From Albugo candida (lineage: Eukaryota; Oomycota; Peronosporomycetes; Albuginales): 64,000 nt of DNA. Shown here one piece after another: positions 1 to 10,335 of this stretch. The notes beneath the pieces were generated by a model that did no database searches, was not told the origin of the DNA, and worked only from the letters and a program-made list of their open reading frames with translations. A program made the position numbers and the translations under genes. The stretch covers positions 620,001 through 684,000 of the forward strand of contig JBDOQK010000005.1 in the NCBI GenBank assembly GCA_040437565.1, in the 5' to 3' direction. The number at the start of each line of letters is the position of its first letter. Position 1 is the first letter of the stretch.

Positions 1-1267
1 CAAAAAGTATTTTGAAGGGATCTGTTCACGAAAATCATTTTCAGGAGAGCTTGAAGAGCGAAACTGCGAAAACCGCTAATCGAGCTTTTGATTCACATCC
101 TCTCTTCCCCGACAGCATCATTGATACAGTCTTTTTTCCTCATCAAGAACGGGCTATGGACATCCAGAATTTCCTCTGGGAGTCGGGCTGCACAGCTATG
201 GAGAACGGTACGATATTTAGCATGGTCACAGCAACAACTAATGTAAACTCAATTAGGCTCCTGGGAGGACGCAAAGGGCTTTCTGGACAAACTACTTGAT
301 ACCCATATACTGCTCAGCGGTCATCACGACGATCGAGTGAAGCAACAACTACGAGTTTATGTGTATGTCCTCTTGCAGGTACGTGAAGTGCTCATAATCT
401 AAGCGTTTGTGTCTAACAAGTAACGAACAGAGTGGCCATCCATCGATGGCTATAGACATATGTCACACAGTACTTGAGCAGCTCAGCAATGATGACTCTA
501 TAGGAACGTATTCCATGGAACAGACTATACTTTGGTTCCAAATGTATCTTGCGGACGCACTATTGTGTTTAGAACATGTGAAAGAGTGCAACGATCATCT
601 AAAAACAACCGTAGATCCAATGTTAAAGCGTTTGCTGGCCGCCAAGGATTACAGTCAGGACAAGGATAGTTCAGAATTCCATGATAAATTCTTGGTTTGG
701 CGCATTGAGCTGATGAATAATTTTGCTATTACTAGCGTCTGCATGGGAGACTTAAATCTTGCAATATCATCCCTACAGGATGCTTTATTGTTTGCTAAAA
801 CTACAAAAATGGAGATGGACTCGATCCTTATACATGTGCAATACAATCTTGTATTACTATTGTGGCGAGCTGGGCAAAAAGAGGCGGCTTGCCTCGTCTG
901 GTTTGATGCTAGAGGATGGGACCCATTACGCGTGGGCTATAATGAAGACACTTGGAACGATTACAAAAAGAACTTTTTGATCGAAGTAAACGAATGCGCG
1001 ACCGCGGAGGCAACAATACGAGGGACAACTGGAAGTGATCATGCACCAGCCAACAGTGACGATGAACAGCATATCAATGTTGCTCCACAGCTCCAGGTGC
1101 TAGAATTGGATGCCATGATTTTAGAGCACTGGATGAGCATCGGAGCTGCTGCCTCGGTGAGTAATGCTTTACACTACGTCGACGTTATGAAGCCATCGGA
1201 AGAACTTCTTGTGAATAAGCAGGGCAATAACACAGTGAGGGATGCCAAAACATTTGTATTCAGCTGA
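1..1267 (+). CDS. TRAPPC12-like TPR protein, 5'-truncated; redundant copy of the next contig
   Basis: Three exons in frame: 1-207, 257-378 and 431-1267, joined by introns of 49 and 52 nt with GT-AG ends. The product is alpha-helical and TPR-like, with a helical pair after a WED-A-FLDKLL segment and an FAITSVCMGDLNLAI segment. The layout resembles the C-terminal TPR half of TRAPPC12, a subunit of the TRAPP III tethering complex in ER-Golgi and autophagy traffic. The identification rests on pattern only; another TPR adaptor is possible. The 5' end lies outside the window. Everything from 1 to 1535 recurs without difference at 1654-3188 beyond a 100-N gap, so this is the same gene seen twice. 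A possible extra intron starts at the GTGAGT near the end of the last exon. Confidence 0.5.
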
Positions 1268-1332
1268 TCATTAGAGACCTTGAGATACATTTCACCGTGC
1301 CCGGGCACTGTGCTCGTATGATTTCTGGTTAT

Positions 1333-1535
1333 TTATGGTGAAAAGCTACTCTCTCTCGTGACATTTTCCACATCTGCATCCATGACATTTCCAAAGTCAG
1401 ACCAAAATAGCCTAAGCTCATTGTTTATCCAAGCGCGAACGATAGTAGCACCAAGAGTGCATGGTACCAAATACATTAGCGCGGGTTGGCCAACACCAGT
1501 CAAATTTACTGCAGCGTTTGCCATACCAAGCCCCA
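1333..1535 (-). CDS. 3' end of SPPL2-type protease, redundant partial copy
   Basis: This reads as the last residues of the intramembrane protease encoded in full at 2986-4989, including the PAL motif segment. It stops at the 100-N gap. It is the left-hand contig end of an unmerged overlap and is not a second gene. Confidence 0.9.
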
Positions 1536-1635
1536 NNNNNNNNNNNNNNNNNNNNNNNNNNNNNNNNNNNNNNNNNNNNNNNNNNNNNNNNNNNNNNNNN
1601 NNNNNNNNNNNNNNNNNNNNNNNNNNNNNNNNNNN

Positions 1636-2920
1636 TGGTGGCGGAAGGCAAACCAAAAAGTATTTTGAAGGGATCTGTTCACGAAAATCATTTTCAGGAG
1701 AGCTTGAAGAGCGAAACTGCGAAAACCGCTAATCGAGCTTTTGATTCACATCCTCTCTTCCCCGACAGCATCATTGATACAGTCTTTTTTCCTCATCAAG
1801 AACGGGCTATGGACATCCAGAATTTCCTCTGGGAGTCGGGCTGCACAGCTATGGAGAACGGTACGATATTTAGCATGGTCACAGCAACAACTAATGTAAA
1901 CTCAATTAGGCTCCTGGGAGGACGCAAAGGGCTTTCTGGACAAACTACTTGATACCCATATACTGCTCAGCGGTCATCACGACGATCGAGTGAAGCAACA
2001 ACTACGAGTTTATGTGTATGTCCTCTTGCAGGTACGTGAAGTGCTCATAATCTAAGCGTTTGTGTCTAACAAGTAACGAACAGAGTGGCCATCCATCGAT
2101 GGCTATAGACATATGTCACACAGTACTTGAGCAGCTCAGCAATGATGACTCTATAGGAACGTATTCCATGGAACAGACTATACTTTGGTTCCAAATGTAT
2201 CTTGCGGACGCACTATTGTGTTTAGAACATGTGAAAGAGTGCAACGATCATCTAAAAACAACCGTAGATCCAATGTTAAAGCGTTTGCTGGCCGCCAAGG
2301 ATTACAGTCAGGACAAGGATAGTTCAGAATTCCATGATAAATTCTTGGTTTGGCGCATTGAGCTGATGAATAATTTTGCTATTACTAGCGTCTGCATGGG
2401 AGACTTAAATCTTGCAATATCATCCCTACAGGATGCTTTATTGTTTGCTAAAACTACAAAAATGGAGATGGACTCGATCCTTATACATGTGCAATACAAT
2501 CTTGTATTACTATTGTGGCGAGCTGGGCAAAAAGAGGCGGCTTGCCTCGTCTGGTTTGATGCTAGAGGATGGGACCCATTACGCGTGGGCTATAATGAAG
2601 ACACTTGGAACGATTACAAAAAGAACTTTTTGATCGAAGTAAACGAATGCGCGACCGCGGAGGCAACAATACGAGGGACAACTGGAAGTGATCATGCACC
2701 AGCCAACAGTGACGATGAACAGCATATCAATGTTGCTCCACAGCTCCAGGTGCTAGAATTGGATGCCATGATTTTAGAGCACTGGATGAGCATCGGAGCT
2801 GCTGCCTCGGTGAGTAATGCTTTACACTACGTCGACGTTATGAAGCCATCGGAAGAACTTCTTGTGAATAAGCAGGGCAATAACACAGTGAGGGATGCCA
2901 AAACATTTGTATTCAGCTGA
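1636..2920 (+). CDS. TRAPPC12-like TPR protein (second contig; 5' end missing)
   Basis: Exons 1636-1860, 1910-2031 and 2084-2920 give the same product as the copy at 1-1267, with 18 extra 5' bases before the contig edge. The protein is made of helical repeats with the look of the TRAPPC12 C-terminal TPR region: a tryptophan-containing first helix, then a GHPS-AI helix pair and a YNLVLLLWRAG helix. TRAPPC12 works in the TRAPP III vesicle-tethering complex. Its stop lies about 65 bp from the stop of the SPPL2 gene on the other strand, a convergent pair. The start codon is not present here; it should lie upstream of window position 1 on the left contig. Naming is tentative. Confidence 0.5.
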
Positions 2921-2985
2921 TCATTAGAGACCTTGAGATACATTTCACCGTGCCCGGGCACTGTGCTCGTATGATTTCTGGTTAT

Positions 2986-4989
2986 TTATGGTGAAAAGCT
3001 ACTCTCTCTCGTGACATTTTCCACATCTGCATCCATGACATTTCCAAAGTCAGACCAAAATAGCCTAAGCTCATTGTTTATCCAAGCGCGAACGATAGTA
3101 GCACCAAGAGTGCATGGTACCAAATACATTAGCGCGGGTTGGCCAACACCAGTCAAATTTACTGCAGCGTTTGCCATACCAAGCCCCAAAGCGTATGCGA
3201 TGGATACTGTGATGAAATATTGTACCTGCCGTTGATTCGCGACTGCTTCTGGCTTCGTTGACATGGATGCATATACCGTGGTTTCTTCAGAAATCTGCCT
3301 TAGCTTCCCAGAGCGCAAAAAGTTCTTACACTTGGCTAGAAAACAATCGAATCGCAATGCAAGTGATAATAAGAGGCTTGGGACAATTATGTCACCAAGA
3401 CCCAACATGGAAAAACCACCTCGCCAGTCAAATTGTGGTATCAGTAGAAGCATTGGCAACGGCTGAGGGTCCTCGCAGGGAGCGTAATGCGGATAACGTT
3501 CACAATAGTCAATCCCAGGATAGTCGCTTCGAGTGCTTGCCGGTGCACCACCTGTGGCAACTCGTTCCATAATGCTGCTCCCAAAAATGAATGGTGTGAC
3601 AAAGACGAAGAATATGTCATAAACAAAGGCGAGTAGAAGCAGAACAGTGGCAACTCGCAAATTCGGTACTTGAATGTTTCTGAGAAAGCTGCAGCACAGA
3701 ACGATCCCCAAGATATCTTGCAAGTACCAGCACTGATTACGATAAAAATACCACAAAATTACTGTCACAGCACTTCCAAGAACTCCCAATACTTCCAATA
3801 ATCCTACGGTGACCACACAATGCCTGAACATTGACGAAATATCGCAACGCCAAGTAGTCAAATATGGAAATGTACGACGTAAAAGTGGCACGAAGATGAC
3901 AGAGCTCAAGCTTCCCAGAGCCGACACCCCGAAAATTATGGGGAAAAAGCGTCCAATGTCGAAATAGTACAAAATTATTAAAGCGAACCCAGCACAAATC
4001 ACAAACCCCACGGCGCTGGTAGCGTCAATTTCCTGCACATCTTGCGCAAGGCATTCATATTGATCATGTTGTAGTAAGTGAGACTTTTCAATTTCATCGT
4101 TCTCCGTGTTCCTCGAATCTAAATATTGCCATTGTTCACGAGAAATCGAGTAAAAGGAAGCACCGATAGCTGTCAACACCCCAACAAGCCACAAAAGAAT
4201 TGATGACCAATTGGCCAATTGATGTGACCGGCGGAGCAAAAACACTTGCGGTTCAGTAATAGCTGCTTTTTCTAAACGTAGTCCTTCCTTGATAGTCACA
4301 TACACGACTGGAATTGAGATGTTTTTTGACAAAGTATTATTGACGCCAATAAGAATGTGTGTATCCCATAAGCAACAAAGTTGATGTTTGGGCATGCTGC
4401 CGGCCGAAGTGGTGATGACCCCTGTTGGGATGCACATGTTAGAATGACAGGCCGGATTTTGGGAGCAACGAAAATCGTCCGTCTCCCATATTGGATTCTT
4501 TACGGAAGTCACATTGCTCTCCCCTTTATTACAATCATACTCAAATGGAGCAAGCTTCGCCAAATTGGATCCTAATGAAGCTATCGTGCTTTCTTGTGTG
4601 TAAGTTTTAATGATTGATTCATATGAAGCTCTACGAGTTCCCTTGATAACGAGTGCTTTTGCCCCTGCTTGTTGAGCATTTTGGGCTTTCTGCAAGTAGC
4701 TACAGCTTCCTCGATCCACCAAAAAAACTTCCGAATTATTTGATGTCAAGTTTTTATTGCATCCCTGTGAGTCTTGCATCGATTTTGTAGAAATAGATAT
4801 CAGTTTTCCATAGTAAGTTTGCTTGTCGGGAAGTGGTTGTCCCCATCCTGCACGATTGCTTGGAGCACACAGTTCTGAAATTAAGCTATCGTTTTTTCCG
4901 TTAAACAATTTTAGTACTCCGGTTGGTACGACCATTTCCACATACTGGATTTTTAAAAAAAGTAGGCAATTGAAGACCCAGAAATGCAT
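2986..4989 (-). CDS. SPPL2: Signal peptide peptidase-like aspartyl protease (SPPL2 type, PA domain)
   Basis: A single exon encodes 667 residues from the ATG at 4989; the open frame runs a little further upstream but only with a GTG. Seen: a hydrophobic N-terminal signal (about residues 2-18); a lumenal protease-associated domain (about 40-240) with several N-glycosylation sequons; then a run of membrane segments from about residue 262. The GxGD-protease signatures are all present: YD with catalytic Asp at about 458, GLGD with Asp at about 533, and the PAL motif at about 618-620. The family cleaves type II membrane stubs inside the bilayer in Golgi, endosomes or lysosomes; a PA domain places this copy with SPPL2 rather than SPP or SPPL3. 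It is divergent from IFT139 with only 97 bp between the starts, so the promoters must overlap. Confidence 0.92.
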   Translation of the reverse strand: MHFWVFNCLLFLKIQYVEMVVPTGVLKLFNGKNDSLISELCAPSNRAGWGQPLPDKQTYYGKLISISTKSMQDSQGCNKNLTSNNSEVFLVDRGSCSYLQKAQNAQQAGAKALVIKGTRRASYESIIKTYTQESTIASLGSNLAKLAPFEYDCNKGESNVTSVKNPIWETDDFRCSQNPACHSNMCIPTGVITTSAGSMPKHQLCCLWDTHILIGVNNTLSKNISIPVVYVTIKEGLRLEKAAITEPQVFLLRRSHQLANWSSILLWLVGVLTAIGASFYSISREQWQYLDSRNTENDEIEKSHLLQHDQYECLAQDVQEIDATSAVGFVICAGFALIILYYFDIGRFFPIIFGVSALGSLSSVIFVPLLRRTFPYLTTWRCDISSMFRHCVVTVGLLEVLGVLGSAVTVILWYFYRNQCWYLQDILGIVLCCSFLRNIQVPNLRVATVLLLLAFVYDIFFVFVTPFIFGSSIMERVATGGAPASTRSDYPGIDYCERYPHYAPCEDPQPLPMLLLIPQFDWRGGFSMLGLGDIIVPSLLLSLALRFDCFLAKCKNFLRSGKLRQISEETTVYASMSTKPEAVANQRQVQYFITVSIAYALGLGMANAAVNLTGVGQPALMYLVPCTLGATIVRAWINNELRLFWSDFGNVMDADVENVTRESSFSP

Positions 4990-5086
4990 CGTGAGGCTCA
5001 CGATTCGAACTTAACGTTTTCACGTTGTAGGCTGCACACTAAACTCGAAAAAAACGATCTCGAAAGGACACAGACATTCGAATCAA

Positions 5087-8000
5087 ATGGAGTCGTCCAT
5101 TACTCTGATTCACTATTACTTGTATAAGGGATGGATTGGACACGTGCAGCAACTATGCGAGAGCATATTGGAGAAACAAGGTAACGATGTTATCATTCTG
5201 TTTTGGCGTGCATTCGGTATTATCCTTGAAGGAAGTTTCTCATCTGCCGTGCGTGAACTCGACTCACTCAAACGGAAAAAAGAAGTCGAGCTACCTTGTT
5301 TACATGCTTTGGTATATGCACATAGCCGTTGCAAGAATATTGACCACGAAGAAGTAGCTCATCTTGAGCTGCAGATCGTCATGGCGGAGGAAAATGCTGG
5401 AGAGCTATCACTATACTTGGTACGTCTCTTGAATTGATGTACTATATACATTGTATCATGTATTACATGCAAGTGCGCAAGATTCTTCTGGTACTTGCGT
5501 GAATATCAGAAAGCATATAAATTCATCGGGCAGCTGTTAAGCTGCAGTGAAGATGCAAGCATTCGAGCAAGGGTTCTAATTTTACGAGGCTGGATTGAGG
5601 CAACGAAAGAGATAAAATCACGAAATGACGTAGAAGTACGCAAGAATGCAATGGCAACCTTTAGCAAAATTGGAGAGTAAGATTTTTGTTATGACCTAAT
5701 GTTTTACCTAATATCGTCGATTTTTATCAGCAATAAAAACGTGGATTACCTACTCGGCATTGCCAAATACCATGAACTTCACAAGGATTACGAAAAAGCA
5801 GTAGAATTCTTGGATCGTATTATTGTGCAATTTCCGACCTTCAAGTACTCAATTAGCGAGAAAGCGCTTATTTTGCTAAAAATGGGAAGCTGGGAAGCTT
5901 GTTTCGATACCGTTGAACGAGCGCTACAGAATAATGCAGTGGATATCGAAGCTTTGCGAATCCTTCTTATGTATCAGCTCACAAGAGAGGGGAAGGCTCG
6001 GGACGCAGCTAAGAATTTACGCGGCTTAAGCGGCATTTTGGGAAAGTTGGAACCAAACAACTCAGATATCTTATACCAAACGGCCAAATCAGTTGCTAGA
6101 ATAGCTGACCGAAATGAGGAAGTACTGAAATGCACATTAGCTATGATTGATAGTGCTATACTGTCTCAAACCAATAGTGGCATGTTCTATGCAGAGAAAG
6201 GCTATCAACTTTCACTGCTTGCAAACTACCAGTTGTCTATGGATGCGTACAAAAAAGCGCTTACTTATGAGGAATCCAATGAGATGGCCCTTCATGGAAT
6301 GATTTACTGTCAGATAAAGTTGGGGGAGGTCGAAGATGCTTATCAACAGATGGAATTCCTGAACATCATTCAGGAGTCTGTCGGAACCAATGCTAGCTTC
6401 ACCTTCTTACAAGCTTTATTGAGCTGGTATAAAGACCGCAACAGATCAAAGCATAGCTATTTACTACAGGAATCGGTAAGGTTGCACATGGAGGACTTCA
6501 AAAAACACATGCAATCAGGCGACGCATCCACATCTGAGCTATTGTGCGCTTTGAACCCTTCATTTCTTGTGGAACTAGCAGCGGAATGCATGGATGGTGA
6601 AATTTTTGAGAATACTGGTAGAAAGCTGGACAAAGACTCTGAAAATAGCTCCTCTGCTCTTGCTAATGGTATGAGTATACTGGAGAAGCTTGTCCGAAAT
6701 TCGCCTGGTTTGTTGCATGCTCAGTTATTGCTGGCTCAGGCCTATTTTGGCTGTGATCGCTTGGATGACGCCTATCAGATCTGCAGTACAATGCTTAGTT
6801 TGGAACCGAATTTTTCCGAAGCTCATTTGATGATTGCAAGAATTTTTTTGGAGCGGGATAATCATCGATCTGCCTCTTCAAGTTTGGAGCAAGCATTGAG
6901 CCATGATTTTGCCGTACGGCACACTGTACCTTACCACACAATAAAAGCCAAGATAGCTGAAAGCACCGGTGATATAGAAAACTCATTTGAGGAACTGCAA
7001 GTGGCACTCAATTTACTGGAAGCAGCCGCAAAATGTATTTCAGAGAGACAGCTGAGTAGCAAGAAGAGATCGGGAGGTGCTATCTCCAGTCAAGCACAAG
7101 CAAGATTGAAAAATACCACTTTGTATGATAAGGCTTCAGTATACATTCAACTGGCTCAAGTGCTTGCTCAAATGAATAAGCTACCTGAAGCAACCAAAAC
7201 GATACAAGATGCAATGTCATTATTCCAAGGGTCTACACAGGAAGTTCGAGTTTTGGTGGCAAACAGTGAGCTTGCAGTCAGACGTGGAGATTATAAAACT
7301 GCGGTAGATATTCTAAGCAATGTCCCATCTTACTCACCAGCTTTTGCAAAAGCACAATTAGTCAAAGCTGATATATTTTTGACGCATCACAACGACAAGG
7401 TGCAGTATGCCAAATGCTTTCAAGAACTAGTACAAATAAATCCCTGCGCTAGCTCAAATAGCAGTCTCGCAGAAGCTTATCTTCGCATCCAAATGCTTGA
7501 TGAAGCTCTTGACGCGCTACATGCCGCAACTGCGTATAGCCCAAACGACCCCACCCTTGCGAGTAAAATTGGGAAAGTTCTCGTTGCGAAACACGATTAT
7601 GAAAAGGCTATCGAGTATTATGAGAATGCCCTTGCCTCGAACAAAGATAATCTTGCATTGAGAAAAGATTTGGCTGAATTGTATGCCCAAACGAAGACTT
7701 ACGACGAAGCTTTGCGCGTGACTCAGGACATTTCGTCTCATCAAACGGACAGAGCTGAGGAGCTTGTCGATGATACGAATGGTTTTAGTCAAGAGGATCT
7801 CATCAATTTGGAATATATTGCTGATCTCCAGATGGTCTTATCCAGAGTTCAATTGGATACACAAGATCTAGAAGGATCGATTAGCACTATGCAGAAGGCT
7901 CTCTCTTTGCAAAAGATTCTCTTAGAGCGGAAAAAAAGTGAGCAGCTCGATGTCCAGAACAAACAACGAAAAGCTATTTCAGATACTTGCTATCTTATCT

Positions 8001-9578
8001 CGAAAACATACCTAAAGAAGGGTACTAATGCTGAAGTTGACATTATTCTCGAGTTTTGTACGCAGGCATTAGATTTCGACGGTGGTCATGAACCATCGCT
8101 ACTACTGCTTGCTCAGGTACACAAACAATTAAACCAGTTCGATGAATGCCAAAGCAATTTGATGACACTGCTACGTCTAAATCCTTCGAATGAGGAAGCC
8201 GCACTTATGTTGGCTGACTTGATGCTTCACAAAGAGCAAGAAGAGGCAGCAATTCAGCATTTTCATCAGTTACTGGAAGTCAAACCAGATAATTTCGCAG
8301 CACTGTGCCGCTTCATTGTGATGTTACGTCGAGTTGGGAAATTGAACGAAGTACCAAAGTATATCGCAAAGGCAGAAGTCTCGCTGGAAAAGAATACCGC
8401 GGGTGAAGTTGCAGGATTACATGTATGCAAAGGTCTTTTCGCTCGCTACAAGAACAAAATCAGTGAAGCTATAGAAGAATTCAATTATGCACGACGTGAT
8501 GCTGATTGGGGGCAAGTCGCACTGATGAATATGATACAAATTTGCTTGAATCCTGATAATGAGAATCTCTGGGATAACCTGAAAACTAACTCAACAAATG
8601 AAGAAGCAAACAGTAATTCCAGCACAAAGGAGCAAAACGAAAACTTGAGAACAGCTAACACACTTCTGAGCGAGCTTCAAAACCTCAACGGATCATTTAG
8701 TTTATTCACAACGCTGGAAAATAGCTCAATGACGAAGAAATTGCTAGTTCGAATTCTGGAAGCGTACGCTTTATTAACAGCCAAGACAAAGTCAACGTCG
8801 GAAAAAGCAATACAAATCTTTATGGAGATACTTGATTCCATTGATCGAGATTATGTCCCGGCGTTACTTGGCCTCGCCACCGCGTACATGCTAACAAAGC
8901 AACAGCCCAAAGCTCGTAATCAATTAAAGCGCATTGCAAAAATGACCTACAATCAACAGTTTGCTGATGACTTTGAGCGTAGCTATCTATTACTGGCTGA
9001 GCTATATATCCAGCGCTCAAAGTATGACTTGGCGCAAGAACTATGCAAAAAAGCGCTGATGCATAACAAAAGCTGTGGAAAGGCCTGGGAAATGCTAGGT
9101 CATATAATGGAGAAAGAGCAATCTTACATCGACGCGGCAGATTGTTATGATGAGGCTTGGGCTTGTGAGGGAGAGGCCAGTGCGNNNNNNNNNNNNNNNN
9201 NNNNNNNNNNNNNNNNNNNNNNNNNNNNNNNNNNNNNNNNNNNNNNNNNNNNNNNNNNNNNNNNNNNNNNNNNNNNNNNNNNNNTGCAAAAAAGCGCTGA
9301 TGCATAACAAAAGCTGTGGAAAGGCCTGGGAAATGCTAGGTCATATAATGGAGAAAGAGCAATCTTACATCGACGCGGCAGATTGTTATGATGAGGCTTG
9401 GGCTTGTGAGGGAGAGGCCAGTGCGACCACTGGTTTCAAATTGGCTTTTAACTATCTAAAGGCCAAAAAGTATGTCGCGTCAGTCGATATCTGCCACAAG
9501 GTACTCAACCTTTATCCAGATTACCCGAAAATTCGCAAAGAGATTCTCGAAAAAGCTTACGCTGGATTTCGGCCATAA
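5087..9578 (+). CDS. IFT139: Intraflagellar transport protein IFT139 (TTC21B homologue)
   Basis: Exons 5087-5419, 5474-5676, 5731-9184 and, after the scaffold gap, 9426-9578 (9285-9425 repeats 9044-9184). Phases agree and give 1380 residues, close to animal TTC21B at about 1316. Introns are 54 nt each. The protein is almost wholly tetratricopeptide repeats. Near-identical family blocks are visible, such as LGLATAYMLTKQQPKARNQL and a C-terminal FNYLKAKKYV segment ending in FRP. IFT139 is a peripheral subunit of IFT-A, which drives retrograde transport in flagella and ciliary import of membrane cargo. Its presence implies a motile zoospore stage. It is divergent from the SPPL2 gene. Confidence 0.97.
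9044..9425. repeat. Scaffold gap 9185-9284 with 141-bp identical flanks
   Basis: Positions 9044-9184 recur without difference at 9285-9425. Removing one copy and the N run restores the IFT139 reading frame exactly, which supports an unmerged contig overlap. Confidence 0.95.
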
Positions 9579-9643
9579 GTACTGATATTCAACGTGTGGA
9601 TAGCTAGCAACTCTAAATGAACCCAGTAGTATGCACATCAGTT

Positions 9644-9968
9644 CTATCTTCCTGCTATGGCTTTGCATAAATTACAGAAGCTGGTGCTGATATTAAGGAA
9701 ATCCAAGGCAGTTGGCTCATCATGTTGTCCGTTTGGCTGAGTTTCAAAATCACGCCATGCCAAAATTATACAGCTACTTTCTTTATCTGGACATGACCCT
9801 GCCATATAGACCACTTTCTTATGATTTTTTTTAGCATTCTTACACAATTCCCGTACACCCGCACGTATATTGCTGAAGAAAGTCGCGAAATTCTATAACG
9901 TTGGTCACGACTCAGTGAGCTCTTCTGTACTCCTTCCTGACTACTGAATTCCTATGTGCTGATGCCAT
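9644..9968 (-). CDS. Small unknown protein, 90 aa, two exons
   Basis: Proposed exons are 9945-9968 and 9644-9892, joined by a 52-nt GT-AG intron in phase 0. The second exon is an open, protein-like frame with a basic helix (CKNAKKNHKKVV), several cysteines and an FCNLCKAIAGR end. I do not recognise the family. The gene is convergent with IFT139, 65 bp between the stops. The first exon is only eight codons and is the weak part of the model; the coding start could lie further upstream. Confidence 0.4.
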
Positions 9969-10335
9969 CTGTTGCTAATGGTGTTGACTTGAAGCATATT
10001 CGATTTGACTGGCTTTGATGATTTTAGCTTCAATGATTCCAGTCACACATTGCTAGATTCGAACGAAGAGCATCATCTTGTTGAGATCAAACGATAACGG
10101 AATTTGTGAAAGTGCGAATGCACTTGACGATACCAGCTAAACATAAAAGAAATATTCAACCGACTAGCCTCACATGAGGTGTTATACAATCGAATATGTC
10201 GCTTTGCTACGCTAAAATCTTGTAGGCCCTTCGGTTATTATGATCGATCAGAGATAAGTGGGTGTAGGCTACATGAATGAGACAATCGTACGGTATTATT
10301 ATAATGAATCGATTCCACCAACTCGCTTGCTTGTA
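9969..10335. other. Intergenic, 367 bp, nothing recognised
   Basis: The stretch lies between the small unknown gene and the 3' end of the Sfi1-like gene. All frames are broken and no RNA gene or repeat was seen. It should contain the 5' leader or promoter of the small gene and the 3' UTR of the Sfi1-like gene. Confidence 0.5.

Larger units (their letters stand above)
1..3188. repeat. Scaffold gap 1536-1635 with 1535-bp identical flanks (1-1535 = 1654-3188)
   Basis: The sequence before the 100-N run reappears after it at a constant offset of 1653, with no difference seen. Both flanks hold the same two genes in the same order. This is a contig overlap that was not merged; the apparent tandem duplication should not be counted. 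Confidence 0.95.

Noticed and set aside
1-3188. Tandem duplication of the TRAPPC12-like gene and the SPPL2 end
   Set aside because: The copies are identical over 1535 bp, lie on either side of exactly 100 N and continue differently only at contig edges. The same pattern recurs at every gap, so it is an assembly overlap.
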